Under the pieces are notes generated by a model, which saw only the letters and a list, made by a program, of their open reading frames with translations, had not been told where the DNA came from and searched no databases. 35,244 nucleotides of DNA from an uncultured Oscillospiraceae bacterium (GTDB lineage: Bacteria; Bacillota; Clostridia; Oscillospirales; Ruminococcaceae). Position 1 is the stretch's first letter. Every line of letters starts with the position of its first letter. Of this stretch, positions 17,322 to 24,808 are shown in pieces. The position numbers and the translations under genes were made by a program. The stretch lies in the NCBI GenBank assembly GCA_949295465.1, contig CASFKY010000020.1, positions 1 through 35,244 on the forward strand. Direction: 5' to 3'.

Positions 17322-18419
17322 TCAGTGTCTGGTGGAATAGCCCAGATGAGGCTCATTCTTCAGGCGCATCAGACGGGAGCCGCCGATCTTGTCCAGCAGC
17401 TCGTCGTTATCCTTCACGCTGTAGACCCACTTGTCCAGGAAATCCTTGAAGGTCTCGGGGATGGCTACGCCGTCCGCGGCATCCTTGGCAGCCTTGGCAG
17501 CCTTGGCGGCAGCGTCGGCCAGCTTGGGATCGTCAGGGGCTTTCTCGGCGGCCTTGGCAGCCTTGTCCGCGGCCTTGGCCAGCTGAACCTTGGCGTCCTC
17601 GGCATCCTGATACTTGGAAGCCTTGTCGTACTCCTTCAGAGCATGGGAGTCGTTGTCGTAGTAGTTGTAGCACTGGCTGGGCCATGCACCATAGGGAGCA
17701 TGCACCACCGCGCTGATGCACTCGCCGAAGATGCGGGTGAGGGTGGGGTCGCGGCGGATGTACTCATCGCTCACCAGTTCCTCACAGGTGACGATAACCT
17801 TCTTGGCAGCCACAGCGATGTCCACATCGTGGAACTCGTCGCCCTCGATGATGCAGGTGCCGTCGGGAGAGGCCTTCTGCACATGGATGATGGCGGTGTC
17901 CAGCTTGGGCACAGGCACAGCCACAACCTTCTCGCCGGGATTGAAAGGGTTTTCGATCTCCACGCACTTCAGATCGTCCACCTTCTCCAGGGTCTTGCGC
18001 TGCTCTTCACTGATGCCCCAGTACTTCATCAGGCCGGAGCCCTGCATCAAACGCACAGGCAGGAAAGGCAGGCCCAGGCTGGCGGCATGCAGCTGGAGCA
18101 TGAGGACATCCTGAGAGTAGTCCTCATAGATCAGCTGGCCCTTCTCGATGGCAGCACGGAACCGACGGGACACGTTGGTATAGCCGGAGTTGGCGGTGTA
18201 GCAGTTGATATAGGTCTTGACCCGGCCTTCGCCGATCAGCATATCCCAGTCACCGCCGGCAGGGCCGGCCCAAACGGTAAAATCCTTCTGACCCTGGCGC
18301 AGGATCTCATAGACCGCAGCGTAGGGTTTCCGGTTGGTGGTGAAACCGCCAAAGGAGATGGTATCGCCGCTCTGAACATACTTTTCGACTGCGTCATGCA
18401 GACTCATAACCTTGTTCAC
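17322..18419 (-). CDS. gctA: Glutaconate CoA-transferase, subunit A, with an Ala/Lys-rich insertion
   Basis: The 365-residue product has the GctA fold, including SGDTISFGGFTTNRKPYAAV near the N-terminus, AGPAGGDWDMLIG (51-63), RLMQGSGLMKYWG and the end segment GGSRLMRLKNEPHLGY. A. fermentans GctA has 320 residues; the extra length is explained by residues about 272-318, which consist almost only of Ala, Lys, Asp and Glu (AKAADKAAKAAEKA type) and could form a charged helix. The start is GTG at 18419 with AGGAGG 7 nt upstream. The 56 bp gap to gcdB has no terminator. GctA lines the active site completed by Glu54 of GctB. Confidence 0.94.
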   Translation of the reverse strand: MNKVMSLHDAVEKYVQSGDTISFGGFTTNRKPYAAVYEILRQGQKDFTVWAGPAGGDWDMLIGEGRVKTYINCYTANSGYTNVSRRFRAAIEKGQLIYEDYSQDVLMLQLHAASLGLPFLPVRLMQGSGLMKYWGISEEQRKTLEKVDDLKCVEIENPFNPGEKVVAVPVPKLDTAIIHVQKASPDGTCIIEGDEFHDVDIAVAAKKVIVTCEELVSDEYIRRDPTLTRIFGECISAVVHAPYGAWPSQCYNYYDNDSHALKEYDKASKYQDAEDAKVQLAKAADKAAKAAEKAPDDPKLADAAAKAAKAAKDAADGVAIPETFKDFLDKWVYSVKDNDELLDKIGGSRLMRLKNEPHLGYSTRH

Positions 18420-18475
18420 AATAAAACCTCCTATCAGCGCAAACGCTGAAATTTTTGTTCAGGCTGCCCCAGAAA

Positions 18476-19639
18476 TCAGACCTGGGGGAACATGATCAGG
18501 AAGAAGCCGGCAGCTACCGCGCTGCCGATCACGCCGGCCACGTTGGGGCCCATGGCATGCATCAGCAGGAAGTTGGTGGGATCCGCCTCTTTGCCCACAT
18601 TCTGAGAAACGCGGGCGGCCATGGGCACGGCAGACACGCCGGCCGAGCCGATGAGGGGATTGATCTTGCCGCCGGTGACCAGATACAGCACCTTGCCCAG
18701 CACGACGCCGCCCACGGTGGCAAAGGCAAAGGCCACCAGACCCAGAGCGATGATGCCCAGCGTCTTGGGAGTGAGGAAGTTGGCGGCTTTGGCAGTGGCG
18801 CCCACAGTCAGGCCCAGCCAGATGGTGGAGATGTTGCACAGCGCGTTCTGGGCGGCGTCGGACAGACGATCCACCACGCCGGACTCACGGAACAGGTTGC
18901 CCAGCATCAGGCAGCCCAGCAGGGGAGCCACGGCGGGCAGCAGCAGGCTGCAGAACAGAACCACAAAGACAGGGAAGACGACCTTCTCCACCTTGGCCAC
19001 CTTGCGCAGCTGGGTCATCTTGACCTTGCGCTCCTTCTTGGTGGTGAGCAGCTTCATGATGGGAGGCTGGATCATGGGAATCAGCGCCATGTAGCTGTAG
19101 GCGGCCACCGCGATGGCAGGCACCAGTTCGGGGCAGAGCTTGGTGGCGGTGTAGATGGCCGTGGGGCCGTCGGCGCCGCCGATGATGCCGATGGCGGCGG
19201 ACTCAGCGGGGCTGAACAGACCGCTCATGTTGGCCAGCACAAAGGCCACATAGATGCCGAACTGAGCGGCAGCGCCCAGCAGCAGGCTGATGGGGTTGGC
19301 GATCAGGGGGCCGAAGTCGGTCATGGCGCCCACCGCCAGGAACATGATACAGGGGAACAGCTCGCTGGCCACACAGGCATTGTACACCACGCCCAGCACG
19401 CCCTGGGTAAAGTGGGGCAGCCCGTCGGCGCCCATGGTCTGTTCCATCATGCCGGTGAGAGGCAGGTTGGTGAGGAAAATACCAAACGCAATGGGGAGCA
19501 GCAGGAGCGGCTCAAATTTCTTGACGATGGCCAGGTACAGAAGCACAAAGCTGACCAGGATCATGAGCCCCTGCTGCCAGGTGAGAGCCGCAAAGCCGGA
19601 TTGTTCCAGCAGCTCTCCCATGACAGTAAAGAAATTCAT
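18476..19639 (-). CDS. gcdB: Glutaconyl-CoA decarboxylase, beta subunit (Na+-translocating carboxybiotin decarboxylase)
   Basis: The 387-residue product is a polytopic membrane protein of the OadB/MmdB/GcdB family with about nine hydrophobic helices. It decarboxylates carboxybiotin on GcdC and moves Na+ out of the cell. Family signatures are [20 protein letters not shown] (the GGADGPT region with the Na+-linked Asp), [30 protein letters not shown] and the C-terminal [16 protein letters not shown] followed by [16 protein letters not shown]. Its ribosome binding site AAGGAGG overlaps the gcdC stop codon (12 bp gap), which implies coupling. Confidence 0.96.
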   Translation of the reverse strand: MNFFTVMGELLEQSGFAALTWQQGLMILVSFVLLYLAIVKKFEPLLLLPIAFGIFLTNLPLTGMMEQTMGADGLPHFTQGVLGVVYNACVASELFPCIMFLAVGAMTDFGPLIANPISLLLGAAAQFGIYVAFVLANMSGLFSPAESAAIGIIGGADGPTAIYTATKLCPELVPAIAVAAYSYMALIPMIQPPIMKLLTTKKERKVKMTQLRKVAKVEKVVFPVFVVLFCSLLLPAVAPLLGCLMLGNLFRESGVVDRLSDAAQNALCNISTIWLGLTVGATAKAANFLTPKTLGIIALGLVAFAFATVGGVVLGKVLYLVTGGKINPLIGSAGVSAVPMAARVSQNVGKEADPTNFLLMHAMGPNVAGVIGSAVAAGFFLIMFPQV

Positions 19640-19651
19640 TCCGCGCCCTCC

Positions 19652-20095
19652 TTAGTTCAGGGTGACCAGAACGGCGTCAGTCTCCACAGTATCGCCCTTC
19701 TTCACATTGATGGAGGCCACGGTGCCGGCCACAGGGGCCACGATCTCGTTCTCCATCTTCATGGCTTCCAGCACCACCAGGGTCTGGCCGGCGGTGACAG
19801 CCTGGCCAACGGTGCAGGGTACATCCAGGATGTTGCCGGGCATGGGGGCGGTCACGGTAGTGGCGCCGGCAGCGGCGGGAGCAGCGGGCGCGGGAGCCGG
19901 AGCGGGCGTAGGCGCAGCGGCAGGGGCGGGAGCCACCACAGGAGCCGGGGCGGGGGCCGCAGGAGCGTTCACCACGATGGGAGCGGCAGGAGCAGGAGCC
20001 GCAGCGGCGTTGGCGCGGGTCAGGGGGGTGAAGTCATCGATGCGGGCAACCTCGGCCTCATAACGCTTGCCGTTCAGGGTAATCACATATTTCAT
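19652..20095 (-). CDS. gcdC: Glutaconyl-CoA decarboxylase, gamma subunit (biotin carrier)
   Basis: The 147-residue product ends in a biotinyl domain (about 78-147) with the motif EAMKM, in which Lys113 carries biotin. The N-terminal 25 residues form a short anchoring domain, and residues about 30-77 are an almost pure Ala/Pro linker that lets biotin swing between GcdA and GcdB. This three-part layout is that of GcdC and similar Na+-pump biotin subunits. AAAGGATCG precedes the ATG. It lies 89 bp after gcdD and 12 bp before gcdB. Confidence 0.95.
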   Translation of the reverse strand: MKYVITLNGKRYEAEVARIDDFTPLTRANAAAAPAPAAPIVVNAPAAPAPAPVVAPAPAAAPTPAPAPAPAAPAAAGATTVTAPMPGNILDVPCTVGQAVTAGQTLVVLEAMKMENEIVAPVAGTVASINVKKGDTVETDAVLVTLN

Positions 20096-20184
20096 GGGGA
20101 TCGATCCTTTCTTTTTTCAATAGGTTTGGATGATGAAATGTTTTGACTCCGCGCTGCGGAGCCCGGTTTCAGGACAGTAGCGCC

Positions 20185-20466
20185 TCAGAGCTCCCTGATG
20201 CTGGTAATCTGGAACTTATCCAGCGGCAGGCCGGTCTCCTCGCTGACTGCTGCGATGATGGCCGCGTAGCTCTCCTCGTCAAAGGCCGGCGCAGCGGGGG
20301 CTGCGGCGGGAGCCGGCGCCTTTTTGCCGCCCTCTGCCAGGGTAAAGATGCGGGAAAAAAGCATGATGACCAGGCTGAGCACGATCAGGCAGGTAAACAC
20401 GGTGGCCATGCCCAGCAACGAGACGATCAAGGATTCGCCAAGAGTCATGGTTTCTGCTGTAAACAC
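20185..20466 (-). CDS. gcdD: Glutaconyl-CoA decarboxylase, delta subunit (OadG-like small membrane anchor)
   Basis: The product is about 93 residues: a single transmembrane helix (LIVSLLGMATVFTCLIVLSL and following), an Ala/Pro-rich linker and a C-terminal part FDEESYAAIIAAVSEETGLP. This is the layout of OadG/GcdD subunits that hold the decarboxylase complex together at the membrane. The start is taken as GTG at 20466 because the only strong Shine-Dalgarno (AAAGGAGG, core 20478-20482) is 11 nt upstream; the ATG at 20448 has no such site nearby and would give 87 residues. It is the first gene of the operon, preceded by a structured leader. Confidence 0.85.
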   Translation of the reverse strand: MFTAETMTLGESLIVSLLGMATVFTCLIVLSLVIMLFSRIFTLAEGGKKAPAPAAAPAAPAFDEESYAAIIAAVSEETGLPLDKFQITSIREL

Positions 20467-20491
20467 GGGGTCTAACACCTCCTTTTGGTGG

Positions 20492-20522
20492 GTGGGGCAA
20501 TGCCCCACAATGGTCAGCTGAC
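20492..20522 (-). promoter_or_regulatory. Leader hairpin and palindrome just upstream of gcdD Shine-Dalgarno
   Basis: GTGGGGC (20492-20498) pairs with GCCCCAC (20502-20508), ending 9 nt before the ribosome binding site. The palindrome GTCAGCTGAC lies at 20513-20522. A GCCGC/GCGGC hairpin with an A6 loop lies further upstream (about 20552-20567). No known riboswitch was recognised. Confidence 0.4.
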
Positions 20523-20615
20523 TTTTTAAACGGAACTTTGCCCGCGGGGCCTGCCGCAAAAAAGCGGCCCGGGCCTTTGCCGGCGCAGAACCGCGATTCC
20601 TATAGCACTCAGGGG

Positions 20616-20643
20616 AGCATTCCATATCGTGGAATATATTCCA
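20616..20643 (-). promoter_or_regulatory. Palindromic operator downstream of the gcd promoter
   Basis: TGGAATATATTCCA (20630-20643) is a perfect 14-bp palindrome at about +17 to +30 of the predicted transcript. A third half site ATTCCA sits at 20619-20624, giving alternating half sites. This position suits a repressor. The binding protein is unknown. Confidence 0.65.
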
Positions 20644-20665
20644 TTTATTGAGCCAAGCTGTTAAG

Positions 20666-20694
20666 ATTATAGCAAGATTCACCCGGTTCGTCAA
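20666..20694 (-). promoter_or_regulatory. Sigma-A promoter of the gcd-gct-hgd operon
   Basis: On the minus strand TTGACG (20689-20694), a 17-bp spacer and a perfect TATAAT (20666-20671). It is about 200 bp upstream of gcdD. A second TATAAT without a clear -35 lies at 20791-20796 on the same strand. Confidence 0.85.
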
Positions 20695-20900
20695 CCGCCC
20701 AAAGCTGACGGCCGGGCCCCTGCCACAGAGGGCCAAAAAACATTTTACCGCGCAAAACAGCACGCTGAGCGGCTTTTCGGCCCTGCTTTGATTATACTAT
20801 GTTTCTTTTGGATTTTACAGCGGGAACCTGCAATCGCAGGTTTTTGCCGCCGTAAAACTTTTGGCACAAAATTGGTCGATTTGCACAGATTTCAGGATTT

Positions 20901-20931
20901 CATTCCGTATTATGGCAAAGCATTCCATATC
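20901..20931 (-). promoter_or_regulatory. Paired upstream copies of the gcd operator-like motif
   Basis: CATTCCGTAT (20901-20910) and CATTCCATAT (20921-20930) are 20 bp apart, i.e. two helical turns. The 13-mer AGCATTCCATATC at 20919-20931 recurs exactly at 20616-20628 beside the promoter palindrome. This suggests one regulator binding both places. The remaining intergenic part (20700-20900) holds only a small hairpin AACCTGC/GCAGGTT at 20825-20842 and no gene. Confidence 0.5.
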
Positions 20932-20944
20932 ATGAGATTTCATC

Positions 20945-21832
20945 TCAATTCCCCTGAAAATGGTCCAGGGAGAGGGGGGCCGGGCCGGATTTCTGCCCGG
21001 ACTCCGGGCAGTCCAGCCGCCGGAGCCCCTGCATCAAAAGCAGTACGCCCAGGCCAGTGATGGCCGCCATGGTGCCGGCCCCGCCGGGCAGCAGCAGCTG
21101 AATCAGGGATACCAGCACGGAGGAGCCGTTCACCACCCCGTGGAGCAGCATACAATACCCCAGCCGCCGGTATCGGCCGAACAGCGCCCCCAGCACCAGC
21201 CCGCACAAAAAAGCGTACACCCCCTGCACCCAGTTCAGGTGCAGAAAGGCAAAGCCCAGCGCCTGGAGCAGATTGGCCGCCCAGAATCGGCGGGTCAGCC
21301 GGCCGGCAAAATAGAGCATCAAGCCCCGGCAGTAGATCTCCTCCACCAGGGGCGCCAGAAGTACTGTGGCCAAAAGAGCCTGCCAGTTCAGCTGCCCCAT
21401 GCCGGACTGGACCATCATCTCATTGTACTCCTCCACCCGGGCAGGCCAGAGCAGGCTCTGGAGCCAGACCAGCCCCACTGCCGTCATTTGCAGCCCCAGG
21501 CCGGCAGGCAGCACTCCCCAGAGCGCCCCCCTGGGGGCCTTGTCCCGGGGTCTCACCTTCCTGCCCACTGCCAGGGACCACCACAGGACCCCCGCCGCCA
21601 GGCAGACCAGCTGGCTGACCAGCAAAATCTCCCCCAGGTATTCTCCGTAAAAGCCGGCTGCCTGGGCGGACATTTCCCGGTCCAGCAAAAAATCCAAAGG
21701 ACCGCCGCCTTTCCACAGGCAGTAGACCGCCAGCGACCCGTACAGCACCAGCACCTGCAACCCCAAAAACAGGGCGATGGCCAGAGCAAAGGGCAGCAGC
21801 CACCGGCCCCTTTTCAGCCCAGCACGGAACAT
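20945..21832 (-). CDS. CPBP (CAAX protease / bacteriocin-processing) family intramembrane metalloprotease
   Basis: The 295-residue product has about seven to eight hydrophobic helices and the family motifs: EEIYCRG (Glu164, Glu165, Arg169), the FAFLHLN motif with His198, and HGVVN with His231 and Asn235. All predicted catalytic residues are present, so it should be an active membrane protease. Bacterial members act in peptide maturation, self-immunity or membrane-protein turnover; the substrate here is unknown. AGGAGG precedes the ATG, which lies inside the preceding fau gene (19 bp overlap), so it is the last gene of the folate operon although its role need not be related. Confidence 0.9.
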   Translation of the reverse strand: MFRAGLKRGRWLLPFALAIALFLGLQVLVLYGSLAVYCLWKGGGPLDFLLDREMSAQAAGFYGEYLGEILLVSQLVCLAAGVLWWSLAVGRKVRPRDKAPRGALWGVLPAGLGLQMTAVGLVWLQSLLWPARVEEYNEMMVQSGMGQLNWQALLATVLLAPLVEEIYCRGLMLYFAGRLTRRFWAANLLQALGFAFLHLNWVQGVYAFLCGLVLGALFGRYRRLGYCMLLHGVVNGSSVLVSLIQLLLPGGAGTMAAITGLGVLLLMQGLRRLDCPESGQKSGPAPLSLDHFQGN

Positions 21833-22419
21833 TCCCCTGTCCTCCTTCCCCGATGCCAGAATCCTTTTTCGGTGAGGAGCCAGTCAAAGCCCAGATCCCA
21901 GCTCTCGGCGGGCAGGCTCTCGCTGAGCATCTCCTCCCGGCAGAGCAGAATGGCGGGGACCTCAGCCCCGGCCAGGTACCGATCGTAATAGCCGCCCCCC
22001 TGCCCCAGCCTCAGCCCTTGCCGGGTGGCGGAGAGGCAGGGCACCAGAGCCAGAGCCAGGCTGCGGGCCGGGATGAGAGGGCAGCGATCGGGCCGGGGCT
22101 CCAGGATGCCGTACTGCCCCGGTTCCAGGTCTTCCAGACTTGTCAGCGCCCGGGCCTCCATCTGCCCCGGCCCCACACAGAGGGGCACGCAGAGGGTGTG
22201 CCCCAGGTCCAGCACCCGGCTCAGGATGGGCCGGGTGTCGATCTCCCCTGCCCTGCCCACAAAGCAGAAGACGCTCTTTGCTCTTTGAAAGGCCGGGGAG
22301 CGGAACAGATGGCCGGCGATGTCCCGGTCTGCCTGAGTGCAATAGCCGGCGGGCAGTTCCCGGGCCCGCTGGCGAAGCCGGGGCCGCAGCCGGGCTTTTT
22401 CGGCGGCCGGCCCGGTCAC
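21814..22419 (-). CDS. fau: 5-formyltetrahydrofolate cyclo-ligase
   Basis: The 201-residue product matches the YgfA/MTHFS family. The enzyme uses ATP to turn 5-formyl-THF into 5,10-methenyl-THF, rescuing an inhibitory storage form of folate. The signature GQGGGYYDRYL (139-149) is the ATP/folate-binding loop, and the N-terminal KARLRPRLRQRAREL is the usual basic start. The start codon is GTG and overlaps the folD stop by 4 bp (GTGA), so translation is coupled. Its product methenyl-THF is the substrate or product of the two upstream enzymes. Confidence 0.94.
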   Translation of the reverse strand: MTGPAAEKARLRPRLRQRARELPAGYCTQADRDIAGHLFRSPAFQRAKSVFCFVGRAGEIDTRPILSRVLDLGHTLCVPLCVGPGQMEARALTSLEDLEPGQYGILEPRPDRCPLIPARSLALALVPCLSATRQGLRLGQGGGYYDRYLAGAEVPAILLCREEMLSESLPAESWDLGFDWLLTEKGFWHRGRRTGECSVLG

Positions 22420-23261
22420 GGATTCTGCCGCCGGGCAGCGGTGACCACATGCTCGGCCAGCACCGAGGTGGTGACAGCGCCCACCCCGCCGGGCACCGGG
22501 GTGATGGCCTCCACCACCGGCTCCATGGCCTCAAAGTCTGTATCGCCCCTCAGTTTGCCGTCCTCGCCCATGTGGATGCCCACGTCCAGCACAATCTGTC
22601 CGGGAGCCGCCGCTTCGGCCCCCACTGCTCCCCGACGGCCCGCAGCCACCACCAGGATCTCGGCCTGCCGGCAGAGTCTGGGCAGGTCCCGGGTCTTGGT
22701 ATGGCAGAGGGTGACCGTGGCATTTTTGTGGAGCAGCAGCATGGCTGCCGGCCGCCCCACCACCAGGCTGCGGCCCACCACCACCGCCCGACGGCCCGCA
22801 GGGTCGATGCCGTAGTGTTCCAGGATTTTCAGGCAGGCCTCGGCCGTGCAGGGAGCAAAGCCCCGGCCGGTGCCGGTAAAGACCCCCGCCAGGGAACCAT
22901 CGGTGATGCCGTCCACATCCTTGGCCGGATCCAAGGTCTCCCGGACCCGCTCGTCCCGGATATGAGCCGGGAAGGGACGCAGCATCAGCACCCCGTGGAT
23001 CGCCTTGTCCCGGTTGAGCTTTTCCACCAGGTCCAGCAGCTCCTCTTCCGCCACATTCCCGGGCAGGGCGTAGACGCCGGCCTCGATCCCCACCTTCTGG
23101 CACCGCTTGAGAGCGCCCCGCTCATAGCTCAGGTCGTCCTCCCGCTGACCAATGCGCAGGATGGCCAGCCGGGGCAGGATGCCCTCCTCCTTCAGTTTTT
23201 CGCAGCGGCGGGCCGTGGCCTCATCCAGGGCCAAAGCCACCTGTTTTCCGTCCAGACGCAT
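22416..23261 (-). CDS. folD: FolD-type methylenetetrahydrofolate dehydrogenase, cyclohydrolase residues replaced
   Basis: The 281-residue product has the FolD fold: an N-terminal catalytic domain and a Rossmann domain with VVVGRSLVVGRPAA. DVDG (Asp117) and the C-terminal TPVPGGVGAVT are conserved. In the catalytic motif, normally Y-x-x-x-K, the sequence is LSYERGALKR: Tyr46 is kept but position 50 is Ala instead of Lys. The usual Gln of the QLPLP motif is Leu94 (VLMLRPFP). These Lys and Gln residues are needed for cyclohydrolase activity in bifunctional enzymes. The start is set at 23261 because AGGAGG is 6 nt upstream; the ATG at 23267 directly abuts it. The gene lies 2 bp after the fchA stop. 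Confidence 0.93.
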   Translation of the reverse strand: MRLDGKQVALALDEATARRCEKLKEEGILPRLAILRIGQREDDLSYERGALKRCQKVGIEAGVYALPGNVAEEELLDLVEKLNRDKAIHGVLMLRPFPAHIRDERVRETLDPAKDVDGITDGSLAGVFTGTGRGFAPCTAEACLKILEHYGIDPAGRRAVVVGRSLVVGRPAAMLLLHKNATVTLCHTKTRDLPRLCRQAEILVVAAGRRGAVGAEAAAPGQIVLDVGIHMGEDGKLRGDTDFEAMEPVVEAITPVPGGVGAVTTSVLAEHVVTAARRQNP

Positions 23262-23263
23262 AC

Positions 23264-23899
23264 TCATCCTCCTATTTTTTCTTCCACCCGGGCATAGATC
23301 TCATCGGCCTTTTTCAGCCCCTCCTGCAACAGGCCCCGGGCCTCGGCCTCCAGTTCCTCCGCCCGCTTTCGGTCGGTCATGGAGGAGGCGTTGATGATCA
23401 GGTTCAGGATCGCCCCCTGCATCGCTCCCCGGCAGAGGGCCGCCCCCACGCCCACATCGCTGAGGGCCAGAGCGGAGCCCTTTTGGGCCAGTTCTTCCAG
23501 CAGGTCCAGGGTCTGGCGGGCCGTGCGCATCATTTCCAGAGGAGGCAGGCTGGCCTGATACAGAGCCTGTTCCATCACCCGGGCTTTGTGGGCCTGTTCC
23601 TCCGGGGTCTCCTTGGGCAGCCGGTAGGCTTCGGCCAGAGGCGAAAAGGCCCGGGCATCTTCCTCCACCAGCTCCAGAAATCGGTCGCTCAGGGCCTTGG
23701 TGCAGGCACTGAGCCGCTCCATGTCCTGCTGCACCTGCGCATACTTCTTTTTTCCCAGGGTCAGGCTGGCCACCATCCCTCCCAGGGCCGCCCCCAGGGC
23801 CCCCGCCAGCGCCGAGGCTCCGCCGCCGCCCGGGGTGGGGGCGCTGCTAGACAGTCGGTCGCAGAAATCCCGGCAGGTGAGATTTTCAAAGGTTTCCAT
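23264..23899 (-). CDS. fchA: Methenyltetrahydrofolate cyclohydrolase / formimidoyl-THF cyclodeaminase family
   Basis: The 211-residue product belongs to the FTCD_C family, to which clostridial FchA belongs. The N-terminal LTCRDFCDRLSSSAPTPGGG and following GASALAGALGAALGGMVA form the typical glycine-rich start, and the C-terminus has the ALSDVGVGAALCRGAMQGA and NLIINASS segments. Members either open 5,10-methenyl-THF to 10-formyl-THF or deaminate formimino-THF. The position directly before a FolD that lacks cyclohydrolase residues favours the cyclohydrolase role. ATG at 23899 has GGGGAG upstream. It is the first gene of the fchA-folD-fau-CPBP operon. Confidence 0.9.
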   Translation of the reverse strand: METFENLTCRDFCDRLSSSAPTPGGGGASALAGALGAALGGMVASLTLGKKKYAQVQQDMERLSACTKALSDRFLELVEEDARAFSPLAEAYRLPKETPEEQAHKARVMEQALYQASLPPLEMMRTARQTLDLLEELAQKGSALALSDVGVGAALCRGAMQGAILNLIINASSMTDRKRAEELEAEARGLLQEGLKKADEIYARVEEKIGG

Positions 23900-23952
23900 G
23901 GAGATGCTCCCCTTTCTCTTGTGATTTCTTACCTTTATAATAATATTATATA

Positions 23953-23981
23953 TATCATACACGATTCCACCCCCGCAGGCA
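23953..23981 (-). promoter_or_regulatory. Candidate sigma-A promoter of the fchA operon
   Basis: On the minus strand TTGCCT (23976-23981), a 17-bp spacer and TATGAT (23953-23958), within a strongly AT-rich patch; the start would lie about 45 nt before the ATG. Confidence 0.6.
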
Positions 23982-23996
23982 AAGTCTTTTGACGCA

Positions 23997-24029
23997 GCAA
24001 AAAAGCCGGCGCGGAGCGCCGGCCTTTTG
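23997..24029 (-). terminator. Terminator of the TetR-family gene
   Basis: A GC-rich inverted repeat CCGGCGC/GCGCCGG (24006-24012 and 24016-24022) has flanking A and T runs; the minus strand ends in TTTTTTG. It lies 28 bp after the TetR stop and directly before the fchA promoter. Confidence 0.8.
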
Positions 24030-24056
24030 AAGCCCGAAACATACGGAAAAAGCGGT

Positions 24057-24638
24057 TTACTTCCCGCCGCTGCGGGGCGGCACATGGAGGTAGTTTTCGA
24101 TCATATGGCCGCTGCAGATCCGCCGTACACATTCCATATACCGGCTGGAGTCCGGCTCCAGCCCCTGGCGGATGCTGCGCACCAGCAGCCCCTGGAGGGC
24201 GCTGGCAAAGAAATCGGCGGTGAAGGCCACCTCGTCCTGGCGCATCCGCAGCCCCATCTCCTCGTTCATCCGGCCGATCCGCTGGACCAGCCGCTTTTCC
24301 AGTACATCAAAGATGTAATCCTGCAAACTGTTCTGGCCGCTGTACTCCAGGGCATTCCTGTAAAAGCTGAAATTCTGGCGGACATAGCCGTCCAACTGCC
24401 TCAAAAAGCAGCCCCAGTCATCGGCCGGGACCGCTGCGTCCATCAGCCGGGCACTCTCGGTCTCAAAGATCCAGTTGACCAGATCGTATTTGTCCTTAAA
24501 ATGGTAATAAAAGGTGTTCCGGCCCACACCGGCCTGACGGGTGATGTCCCCCACCGAGATTTTTTCCAGCGGGTTGGTCTTCATCAATTCTTTCAGCGCC
24601 CGGGCCAGAACCTGCCGGGTTTTTTCGGCTGCACCCAT
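24057..24638 (-). CDS. TetR/AcrR-family transcriptional regulator (DhaS-like C-terminal domain)
   Basis: The 193-residue product has an N-terminal helix-turn-helix: KISVGDITRQAGVGRNTFYYHF (about 27-48) followed by KDKYDLVNWIF, typical of the TetR subgroup with a TetR_C_8 (DhaS-like) effector domain. The ATG at 24638 is preferred over an in-frame GTG at 24677 because the conserved domain begins right after it. It is divergent from the NusG domain II gene and may control it or itself; no clear palindromic operator was seen in the 170 bp between them. The ligand is unknown. Confidence 0.9.
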   Translation of the reverse strand: MGAAEKTRQVLARALKELMKTNPLEKISVGDITRQAGVGRNTFYYHFKDKYDLVNWIFETESARLMDAAVPADDWGCFLRQLDGYVRQNFSFYRNALEYSGQNSLQDYIFDVLEKRLVQRIGRMNEEMGLRMRQDEVAFTADFFASALQGLLVRSIRQGLEPDSSRYMECVRRICSGHMIENYLHVPPRSGGK

Positions 24639-24667
24639 TTCTCCGCCCCCTTTCCCACAAGATGGGA

Positions 24668-24696
24668 AGTATAACACATTCCCGTTCTATTTTGAA
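24668..24696 (-). promoter_or_regulatory. Candidate sigma-A promoter of the TetR-family gene
   Basis: On the minus strand TTCAAA (24691-24696), a 17-bp spacer and TATACT (24668-24673), 30 bp before the ATG. The plus strand carries a TTGACA at about 24743 that could serve the divergent gene, but without a good -10. Confidence 0.6.
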
Positions 24697-24808
24697 GGAA
24701 AGAGGGCTTGAATTTATACCATTTTAACAACAGCCTCCTCTTGACATCCGGCTCGGTTTTCTGCATCCTAAAAGACAAGCCATTTTACCCTGAAAGGAAG
24801 TCTGTCTC

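Noticed and set aside
17466-17609. Frameshift or assembly error as cause of the odd GctA segment
   Set aside because: The frame is intact on both sides and the conserved C-terminus resumes in frame, so an in-frame insertion is the better reading.
19860-20010. Tandem repeat or mobile element in the Ala/Pro-rich part of gcdC
   Set aside because: It is the normal flexible linker of biotin carrier subunits.
20467-20763. N-terminal extension of GcdD to 192 residues
   Set aside because: It would run through the promoter palindrome and leader and has no family similarity; a strong Shine-Dalgarno marks the GTG at 20466.
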